This document shows positions 23,007 to 28,647 of a DNA stretch of 28,647 nt, piece by piece. The stretch is taken from contig NW_004797518.1 in NCBI RefSeq assembly GCF_000002075.1, positions 406,823-435,469 of the forward strand. The letters run 5' to 3'. The translations under genes and the position numbers were made by a program. Under the pieces are notes generated by a model. The model saw only the letters and a program-made list of their open reading frames with translations. It did no database searches and was not told the DNA's origin. The first letter of the stretch is position 1. Every line of letters starts with the position of its first letter. This DNA comes from Aplysia californica (taxonomy: Eukaryota > Mollusca > Gastropoda > Aplysiida > Aplysiidae).

Positions 23007-24227
23007 GCACCCTACGACTCTCAACAGCACCAACAAGGTATTGAATACACAGACGAGAAAGATATTGAGAGAATATTTAAAGTAAAACAATGCAAAGACT
23101 GTAATGACCTGCGAGTTCAAAGCAGCCAGAGTCCAAACTGTGACGAAAAAGACGATTATTTGAACAGTGGTGATGAGCAACAGCATGGCAAGCTGGTCCA
23201 TCTTCAGGGATCCGCTGATGAGTCCGAACAAGACAAGACAGACCACAGGGGTAGATGTACCTATGGCGTTTGCTACTATGTGCTTGACCATAGAATCGCT
23301 CTCCGTCATTAAATTATACGCTGCTTGGAACTGACGCACGAATTTGTCGAAACGATCGTCAGTGAAACTATCATTGTCCGCTGTGGAAAGCATGATGGAG
23401 CGGAGCTCTTTCTCAAAATGACGGAATTCTCCTTGGAGAAGAGTAACAATTATTCCACGGAAGAAATTTGGGCCAAAGTGAATAATCCCAAACCAAAAAA
23501 TGGCAAATCCCGCGATGCCGGTGGAAATTATATATCCCGATGTGTCGTCTGTTATTTGCAATGGCCACATCTCAATTCTGGTCGCATCTTTTTCGCTAGT
23601 GAAAAAAATCGCCACCGCCCACGCAGTACCATTTAAACATTGAAAGATGAAAGTCGATATAGAGAAGAAGCGATATCTCTTAGCCAAATTATGAAGGTTT
23701 GTTCGGAAACGAAAACTATTGTCGTACCGAATGAGGATTCGAAGATATTGTGTAAGTTGCTTATTGTTGATGTAACTACAAAAGAAGACTGTGTGCACTT
23801 GCGCCAATGTGGCCAAAAGTGTTGTCACTAAATAGACAAAACAGTTCATGTCGTGGGTGGCGTTTGAAAGGATGAAAGCAAACCGAACTATGTTAGAAAT
23901 TTGGCTTCCTAGCATCATACAGAAATATGCCACTTTGATACACGTAACAGTTCTATTCTGAGAATGTTTGCAAATGGTCCAAGAGTTAGACCTCATTGGT
24001 GCACAGTCGTTGCCAGCAAGATCAACATTACTTCCAACGTTCCTGGAATGTGAATATTTCCAGTTGACTAATGAATTTTTAAGCCCTTCAGAGCTTGTAT
24101 CTGTCGCTTGATACGAGTGTTCGCTCAAACAAGTTGACGGTACATAAATACCACTCATCTGCATGTAAAGAATCGGGTATTTCAGTGGAAGGAACACTTC
24201 CGAAGTTTTGCAGGCACAACTCATCAT
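15524..24227 (-). CDS. Gene B: gustatory-receptor-like 7TM protein, 4 exons
   Basis: The joined exons 24227-23109, 19981-19913, 17179-17090 and 15625-15524 give 459 residues, all introns in phase 0. The start is well supported: the upstream frame meets a stop 17 codons earlier with no other ATG, and a second ATG follows at once. Six helices lie in exon 1 and a seventh across exons 3-4, ending with TYIVVVIQF (433-441), the GR/OR signature. The first exon diverges from gene A mainly in the N-terminal linker and helices 1-4, while helix 5, the loop before it and the last three exons are strongly kept. As for gene A, a chemosensory ligand-gated channel is inferred from the family. No damage is seen. 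Confidence 0.88.
15641..15923. repeat. Triplet repeat cluster: (GAT)n, (AAT/AAC)n, (GAA)n/(GGAAGA)n
   Basis: GAT units at 15641-15691, mixed AAT/AAC at about 15695-15800, GAA with a GGAAGA middle part at 15801-15923. On the gene B strand the CAT part ends only about 16 bases before the acceptor of exon 4. Confidence 0.95.
15938..16125 (+). mobile_element. LINE C-terminal remnant
   Basis: Reads WGADQTVEHILQQCRTHRVMW, resembling the zinc-knuckle-like C..ADQT-EH-LQ-C segment at the end of many invertebrate non-LTR retrotransposon ORFs. One stop follows at 16027. Short and decayed; antisense to gene B intron 3. Confidence 0.55.
16126..16405. other. Gene B intron 3, unassigned part
   Basis: Includes a GC-rich stretch (16160-16210) with CGGGCGATCATCCCGACCCG, a 7-bp inverted repeat around a GATC centre. 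No gene seen. Confidence 0.5.
16406..16849. mobile_element. MITE with 35-bp terminal inverted repeats
   Basis: Left end 16406-16440 and right end 16815-16849 are inverted copies with about three mismatches; the shared core is GTGGAATCAGGCTCTCGTCA. At 444 bp with no coding capacity it fits a non-autonomous DNA transposon. A second, truncated copy is at 5600-5950. I find no clear target-site duplication, so the superfamily is open. Confidence 0.75.
17090..17179 (-). CDS. Gene B coding exon 3 (30 codons)
   Basis: ATLFSNMFNSRPM then GFSVYGMFVVDW and STLLL, preceded by a pyrimidine tract and CATGCTAG and followed by GTGAGT. About 89% identical in nucleotides to exon 3 of gene A. Confidence 0.9.
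17180..19912 (-). other. Gene B intron 2
   Basis: 2733 bases. 17180-17985 and 19740-19912 show no gene; the middle is the satellite array. A short perfect tandem of GGTGCTATTACTACAC (19705-19721 and 19722-19738) marks the right edge of the array. Confidence 0.75.
17985..19740 (+). repeat. Intronic ~212-bp satellite, 8 monomers
   Basis: The anchor GTAACGACCGACCAA or a variant starts at about 18051, 18263, 18476, 18703, 18913, 19129, 19340 and 19549, spacing 209-227. Units share ATTGAGATGACAAAGAA, GATGTTTACAGC, TTTAGAAGA, GTTTATTTGTGCAAAGAA, GCTACAACTAGGCGTGAACA. Units at 18263/18476 pair best with those at 19340/19549, suggesting a five-monomer higher-order period of about 1075 bases. Confidence 0.9.
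19913..19981 (-). CDS. Gene B coding exon 2 (23 codons)
   Basis: VHAVCDVLYKSDW then SNFSTRMLQK, preceded by TTTCTCACAG and followed by GTAAGT. Matches exon 2 of gene A in length, phase and nearly all residues. Confidence 0.9.
20903..21040. repeat. (TA)n microsatellite
   Basis: About 135 bases of alternating TA with a few interruptions; self-complementary and able to form cruciforms. Confidence 0.95.
21850..22080 (+). mobile_element. LINE C-terminal remnant (RTE-like)
   Basis: The frame around 21908-22060 reads QRIAQQKIKWFGHLTRMPLG and then a basic stretch, resembling the K-WFGH-RM-P segment at the ends of RTE-type LINE ORFs. The neighbouring frame also carries similar phrases. Old and degraded. 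Confidence 0.5.
22165..22410 (+). mobile_element. Decayed copy of the 26.3-27.1 kb LINE
   Basis: Nucleotide similarity in order with the reverse complement of 26400-26690: GG-TTCCTTAGGA-type start, AAAAGAAATCAAA-GAGG-AGT-type, then AGGAA-ACAAATG-GTTT--TGGGCA and ATCT-GCCCTCACTG. All frames are interrupted. It lies in opposite chromosomal orientation to the other copy. Confidence 0.6.
22870..23008. repeat. (CA)n microsatellite
   Basis: About 65 CA units with rare variants, 100 bases inside gene B intron 1. Long CA tracts can influence nearby donors. Confidence 0.95.
23109..24227 (-). CDS. Gene B coding exon 1 (N-terminus and helices 1-6)
   Basis: 373 codons. Starts MMSCACKTS and contains the conserved LPLKYPI and YMQMSG motifs (about 14-26), a divergent linker longer than that of gene A, then GPNFFRGIIVTLL and FEKELRSIMLSTAD before helix 5. 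The donor is CAG|GTCATT. The unspliced frame runs on for 156 codons through the CA microsatellite, which would add a Val-Cys run; splicing removes it. Confidence 0.88.
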
Positions 24228-24384
24228 TCCCTTCTGGTTTCGTGCACGGGTCTTAAGTGAACCTTGTATGGTTTACCGCTGATGAGGGGGGTTCCTTTGT
24301 CCTCACTGTAGAATCAGAAGTATTTGTCTTTATCAACTCACAACATGAATTTGTTTTCAATATCAATCTTTGCAATCTATAGTC
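24228..24384 (-). other. 5'UTR of gene B with candidate acceptor
   Basis: On the minus strand GCTGTAG (AG at 24386-24385) matches the acceptor candidate of gene A. Shared phrases run on to the start codon: TTGATAAA-ACAA, TCTGATTCT and TGAGGACAAA. The first ATG of gene A (3136) is absent here. Confidence 0.4.
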
Positions 24385-24544
24385 CTACAGCGTCGTGTCT
24401 GCGAACAAAAGAATACCTTTAAAAACAGACACATTAGAATACAATAGGTGGTCAAAAACGTGTTATGTTATCTCCCCATCCCCTTTCCTACCTCCCCACC
24501 TCTCTGTCATGCTTTTGCTCTCTCTTTCTCTATCTATCTATCTC

Positions 24545-24553
24545 TCTCTATCA

Positions 24554-24616
<63 letters not shown>
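24545..24616. repeat. (TC)n/(CA)n microsatellite before gene B
   Basis: CTAT/TC-rich then CA units. Positional counterpart of the 2801-2990 tract of gene A. Confidence 0.95.
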
Positions 24617-24621
<5 letters not shown>

Positions 24622-24857
24622 CACAAGCGCACATTCTCTTCTTCGTTGTTGCTTGTAACCTAAACTTGTTACATTTCTGGATTTTCTCAACGACAGCACT
24701 TCGTGTTTTTGGAGGGGTATTTTTACGTTCAAAGTCGCTCACACTTTCAACTTTACAGGACTAGAGGAAGGTAAAATTATTTTAGAAATGACACTTTGCC
24801 TGGCCTGTGCCGACAAAGTTTATTCCTTAGCTTAATCTCCGTCCACGATTTCCTTAC

Positions 24858-24918
24858 CTGGGTCGAAGAAGGCCTACAATAGTGCAATAACTAAGACGGT
24901 TTTAGGGTTCCAATGCGA
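24858..24918 (-). other. Putative untranslated leader exon of gene B
   Basis: Between the inferred transcription start, about 27 bases after the TATA box, and the donor CCCAG|GTAAGG (GT at 24857-24856). Mirrors 2518-2575. Confidence 0.35.
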
Positions 24919-24944
24919 ATGTCGAAACATGTAAGGCAGCGACA

Positions 24945-24951
24945 TTTTATA
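24945..24951 (-). promoter_or_regulatory. TATA box of gene B
   Basis: TATAAAA on the minus strand in a context conserved with gene A (TATAAAA-TGTCGCT here, TATAAAA-CATCGCT there) and 718 bases from the start codon. Confidence 0.5.
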
Positions 24952-25400
24952 CAGAGTCATGATATTTAGGCTGCTATCTCTATAATAAATTTTCCATTTC
25001 TTAATTGCAGAACATCACTTATTTCGCTTGGTAGTCAGTTGATCGATAATACTAATTTCACGTTTCAGCAAATACCAGCACCGCCCACACCATTAAATTT
25101 TCATTTGATGGAGGTGTGGGTTAATGCTGATCGCACAATTAGAATGGATTATATTTGCCCCTGTGCATATTAAACCGGCCACATTCATAGTAAAAAAAAT
25201 CGTAAAACCCATTCGTCCGGAATCATTGGAAGTGTTAGCCTTGAACCAAAGCTTATTTTCCACCAGTAAACCCAATCAAACACCGAAACATTCTTGATGT
25301 GCAGCCACAAAAGCCATCACAGGCCTTTGATACCCGCTAAATGTTCAGGGAATTGTGATTGCTGATGAGCGTACAGGGGTAGAGGAACAAAGGTCGACAG

Positions 25401-25989
25401 ATGGATAACAAAATCATTATAAACAGTCACAAGGGGGCGGGGGGGAAGAAGGGCGGTGTAAACGATCGACAATGACATGCCTTCGCTAATAGAAAAAAAA
25501 ACCGACCCACCCCTCTCCTAGAAAAAAACAAAACCCAATGTATCTTCTTTTTTGTGAATGGCGGTGGTGGATTGGGGGGGGGGGTCGTGAAGTGACAAAA
25601 GGTTACATTTTGTAATTATTATCTGGTACTAAAACAATCAGTTTTCTTCGCAGTTGATAACGGTCAAGGGAAAATACGTATTTAAATTTCTAACCTCTTT
25701 CAGTCCCAACGTAAGCATGTTTCGAAATCAAAGTTCCAGCCTGTCATAACAAGTATTGGCCTCCGACGAAATGCCTGTTCTCTATTCCGTTGTTTTCTTC
25801 TTTTTTTAAAAAGAAAAATGTTGATGTTTCGTAAAAATTGTGATAGATAAAGTGTGGATAAATTTGAGATAAAACAGCCATGGAAAGGAACTATCCGTGA
25901 CTGGAGCATCTTGATGTGGACAGCTGGGAACCCAGAGGAGTGGAAGAAACTGGTTGCTAATTGGCAGTACTGTCCGTTTACGTTTCGAA
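25401..25989. other. Right flank, nothing certain
   Basis: G-rich patches at 25433-25450 and 25563-25586. Around 25890-25965 the plus strand reads IRDWSILMWTAGNPEEWKKLV, vaguely like the W--L--DR--W--LV end of some LINE ORFs, too short to call. Confidence 0.45.
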
Positions 25990-26032
25990 AGAGTTCTACG
26001 ACGCTTACAATTGCATAAAGTCATATGATAGG
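25990..26032 (+). repeat. Mutated copy of the ACGGCGCTCGCAACTGC dispersed repeat
   Basis: GTTCTACGACGCTTACAATT then GCATAAAGTCATATGA, alignable with 13518-13556 with about six changes. Confidence 0.6.
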
Positions 26033-26313
26033 TGGTGCCCAAATTGGTTGTTTTCACGTAAGTTCATAGTAGAACTTGATTTATTTTGCGAGTCTTGCCA
26101 GACTTGTGGGTGGGTGAAGATGAAAGTGAAGTCATAAAACAGGTATGGTAGGTTGTAAAAAAAAAAAGACAATTTTGTAAGCCGTTTGAGAACGCCTGTC
26201 AAATTGTTGCCCCTCCCTAAAGTGGGGCAAGAAGATGGTTTATTGTTTAGTCAAAATAATATGGTCGTATTAGTGTTTGATATGTTTGATGTTGCTTCTT
26301 TGGGGAAATAGGA

Positions 26314-27142
26314 GTCGATTACATCATCATCATCATCATCCACTGCCAGATCTGGGACAGACATCGGTGATCATAGTTCTCAATTCATTCCTTTGCTCGG
26401 ATGCTCTCAAAAAGCTACGTTCTCCTGATCTTTTCCTGTTACCCATTTGTTTAGGTTCCCAAAATATGTTGTTCTGGGTCTTCCCCTGCCTCGCTTGCCC
26501 TTAATTTTGCCAGTGAGAGCTAGATGTTCAAGACCTTTATGTCTATTTATGTGCCCCAAAAACTGCATTTGTCGTTTCCTGACAGTCTTTAGCATTGAGC
26601 GTCCCACGTGGGCTTCATCAAGCACTACCTCATTTGATTTCTTTTCCTTCCACGATACTCTTAGCAGTCTCCTAAGAAACCACATTTCTGTTGATCCTAT
26701 TTTTTTCACTGTCTTTAGATATTGTCCAGCATTCACAGCCATATAGAAGGGTTGACCAAACATAGCATTTCAGAACTTTTGTTTTGGTGTTCATTGAGTT
26801 TTTTTCTATTTTTCTGGATTGGGCTCATTTTATTCAAACTAGCCTTAGCCATTGTAATTCTCAGTCTTATTTCTGTGGAACATTTGGCATCAGATGTTAT
26901 CATATAATCCTAGATATTTAAACTGTTGGTTTGTTTTGACATTTTCACCTTTGCTAAAGAGATTACAACTAAGCTTTGCTGCTTTTTATGGATATTACCA
27001 TTCATTCTGTTTTCTTTACATTCAACAATAATCCTTTCCGTTCACTTTCTGTTACAACAGTATCTAGAAGCAATTGAAGGTCATTTTTTTGGGCCTGCTA
27101 TCAAAACTGTGTCGGTTACAAATAAGAAAAATTCTGGTAGGT
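26314..27142 (-). mobile_element. Degraded 5'-truncated LINE with (GAT)n tail
   Basis: From 27142 downward: FVTDTVLIAG (remnant of the RT F/Y-ADD box), LLLDTVVTESERKGLLLNVK, TSDAKCSTEIRLRIAMAKAS, LLYGCECWTISKDSEK, then after a frame change EMWFLRRLLRVSWKEKKSN, TVRKRQMQFLGHINRH and GKIKGKRGRGRPR, stop at 26407. The element ends in GGCAGTG followed by GAT units (26319-26341), a microsatellite 3' end as seen in RTE-like non-LTR elements. Several frame changes and stops, and at least one lost catalytic aspartate, show it is dead. Exact clade uncertain. Confidence 0.8.
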
Positions 27143-27145
27143 GAG

Positions 27146-27811
27146 ACTGAGCGTATAAATCATGTAAGAGTTAACTGGCATCTTTTTTAATTCTATTTTG
27201 TTGTTTTTTTCCTTCTGACTAAAGACATTAAAGTCAGTCATAAAATGACCATCTTTCACACAACTTTCGGTTCTTAATGCATTGTTTTAAAAATCCAATA
27301 ATTATTAATTATCTTTGTTCTGACCAGTACAACTGGATTTTAGCAGCTAATGTCTACATGTGTTAGGCCATCTGAGTGGAACTTCCTGGTTGTCTCCAAG
27401 GAACGATCTTTATATTGGCCGTCTTGTGTTGTCTAAGACCCCATGCAGCAGCTGTGCCGTTTGTCTGTGCGGCATGGTCATAAAACAAACATTACTAGAA
27501 AGACTTTAGTTAAGTTTAGTAGATATTTTATGGAACTTGCAACACAACAAGGTCGTATTTTGTGCCGAAGATTAGAGGTGTTACAAGAGAGTAGCAAACA
27601 CAAAAAGGAGGAAGAGAGATAAGAGTTAAAGAGGTCTGATAGAAAAGAAGGAGCAAACTACACCAGAGCACCCACCAACCACTAACGTAGAAAGCCTTTC
27701 TTTCCTGATTGGGGCTCTGATCGTTCACCATCGTTAATTTGCTGGACAGGGGGCTTAACATGCTGTGTTCTTGTGCTTTATTAAAACATTTATACAGATT
27801 GAATTTCCACA
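27146..27811. other. Right flank, nothing recognised
   Basis: AT-rich; no gene, RNA or repeat that I can support. Confidence 0.55.
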
Positions 27812-28010
27812 AAGTGGCCCCTGTGGTGTAGCGGCTAGGTTGTCGCAAGCAAGAGACCCGAGCTTAGTTCTCGATTGGGGAGAATGTTTTTATCGAGTAT
27901 CTCGCTCGGTCTTTCTGCTGGGATGTTGTATCCCTCTCATCTTGGTTTGGCTGAGGGTCCTGACCCTGCTTCCTGAATGATCTAAATTGTGTCGATTTGG
28001 AGGTAAAATC
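27812..28010 (+). mobile_element. tRNA-derived SINE, copy 4
   Basis: CCTGTGGTGTAGCGGCTAGG (A box, about 27820), a B-box-like TTCTCGATTGGGG (27868-27880), then GTTGTATCCCTCTCATCTTG, GGGTCCTGACCCTG and TTGTGTCGAT, in the same order as copy 1. An A-rich 3' end follows. Confidence 0.75.
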
Positions 28011-28258
28011 ATTTACATTGAAAATAAAACACAATTTCAACAAATGTTTCTTGAGCACATGCAGCCAATACAGCAGAATAAAGATAAGATAAATACAATG
28101 AATAAGAAAAGATCAACTTTATTGATCCACAAAGGAAATTTTGGGTGGATATACAAGAACATCAACAAACAAAAGATCAATGGACTTATCACATCCATGT
28201 AAAATATTCGGGTCCCAACGCACGTTATCCATGGGAATGAACTTTCCTTCTCCCCCCC
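28011..28258. other. Right flank, possible element 3' end
   Basis: AACTTTATTGATCCACAAAG then GAAATT near 28112-28140 resembles a phrase common at the ends of some animal retroelements; family not identifiable from this piece. No gene. Confidence 0.4.
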
Positions 28259-28259
28259 C

Positions 28260-28302
<43 letters not shown>
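28259..28302. repeat. (CT)n microsatellite after a C run
   Basis: Ten C followed by TTT and about 19 CT units. Confidence 0.95.
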
Positions 28303-28303
<1 letters not shown>

Positions 28304-28511
28304 CTGCAAAATCATAGAACGGATAAAAATAATGTTTACCATACACTATCAAAGTATCAACTTCATAACACAAATTTAAAAAAAGAAAAAAACTCACAAA
28401 AATGTTTGAAAAGTAATAACGAAAAGGTCACCACTCGAGCAAAGGTTATCAAACACGGTTTTCTGAGAAAGTGCTTGCTGCTTGACTCACTGATAGATAA
28501 CACACGCTAGC
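28303..28511. other. Right flank, nothing recognised
   Basis: AT-rich, without a supported feature. Confidence 0.5.
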
Positions 28512-28592
28512 GCTCTCGGGGGCACGAGGTACAGTGTTCGCCTTTCATTTAACAGATACCGGGTTTGAAACCTGACCGCGACAGAACATTTT
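28512..28592 (+). mobile_element. tRNA-like SINE head or tRNA pseudogene
   Basis: GGGGGCACGAGGTACAGTG with a weak A box, then ACCGGGTTTGAAACC (B box GGTTTGAAACC, near-consensus) followed by a C/A-rich run. Its head differs from the other four SINE copies, so it is probably another family. Confidence 0.5.
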
Positions 28593-28647
28593 CTCCACCC
28601 CCCTCCCCCCCCAAAAAAAAATAAAAATAATTATACTTTCATCTCCT

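Larger units (their letters stand above)
19982..23108 (-). other. Gene B intron 1
   Basis: 3127 bases. 19982-20900 has no recognised feature. It is followed by a TA tract, AT-rich sequence (21041-21700), two LINE remnants and the CA tract close to the donor of exon 1. Confidence 0.75.
24640..25400 (-). repeat. Upstream arm of gene B, homologous to the promoter blocks of gene A
   Basis: Read on the minus strand, collinear islands match 2010-2800 and 930-1000 (see the promoter-block entries). From outside in: the TTTAGCGGGTATCA island, the AAATTTAATGG/GCTGGTATTTGC island, the TATA island, the GTAAGG donor, then GTG-GAG-GAC-TTGAACGT and AACAACG-AG-GAGA at the edge of the microsatellite. One copy only, unlike gene A. 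Confidence 0.7.

Noticed and set aside
22638-24227. 529-codon open frame covering gene B exon 1 and the CA tract
   Set aside because: The part after 23109 is intron: similarity to gene A stops at the shared CAG|GT donor, and the Val-Cys run is a translated microsatellite.
25890-25965. LINE-like phrase with W and LV residues
   Set aside because: About 25 residues with weak resemblance and no supporting flank.
26277-26907. Plus-strand ORFs at 26277-26907
   Set aside because: Shadows of the minus-strand LINE, which shows recognisable RT-ORF motifs.

Overview
This is a stretch of animal nuclear DNA: split genes with long introns, LINE and tRNA-derived SINE debris, a MITE, an intronic satellite and very many microsatellites. 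The two genes are insect-gustatory-receptor-like (GRL) seven-transmembrane proteins of the kind known from molluscs and other lophotrochozoans, so a mollusc, perhaps a gastropod, is my best guess. That is an inference from gene family and repeat style, not proven by the sequence.

The window is organised around one large inverted duplication. Gene A lies on the + strand (coding 3136-9570, four exons, 489 codons). Gene B lies on the - strand (24227-15524, four exons, 459 codons). They converge tail to tail across about 6 kb of repeats and a 640-base assembly gap. Both have one long first coding exon with six predicted membrane helices, then three tiny exons of 69, 90 and 102 bases joined by phase-0 introns. 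The last exon carries the GR/OR hallmark T-Y-(5 hydrophobic)-Q-F in helix 7 (TYSVVVIQF in A, TYIVVVIQF in B). These exons are scattered over 6-9 kb and were recovered by comparing the two strands.

Homology between the arms continues upstream of both start codons. It covers a conserved TATAAAA box, a conserved GTAAGG donor about 85 bases downstream (a probable untranslated leader exon), the 5'UTR before the ATG, and a distal block. In front of gene A this promoter block exists twice: 1-862 and 1947-2808 are about 99% identical. Either gene A has two tandem promoters or the assembly has kept two haplotypes.

Introns: intron 1 of A (4345-6514) holds a SINE and a truncated MITE; intron 2 (6584-8500) a decayed satellite; intron 3 (8591-9468) triplet repeats. 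Intron 3 of B (15626-17089) holds triplet repeats, a LINE tail and an intact 444-bp MITE; intron 2 (17180-19912) a ~212-bp satellite with signs of higher-order organisation; intron 1 (19982-23108) a TA tract, LINE remnants and a CA tract.

The intergenic centre (9571-15523) starts with a CR1/L2-type LINE fragment nearly touching the stop codon of A, followed by GA, CAT and GT microsatellites, two SINEs and the gap. The right flank (25401-28647) contains a degraded LINE on the - strand with a (GAT)n tail and two SINE copies. I see no tRNA or rRNA gene, CRISPR array or bacterial-type operon.
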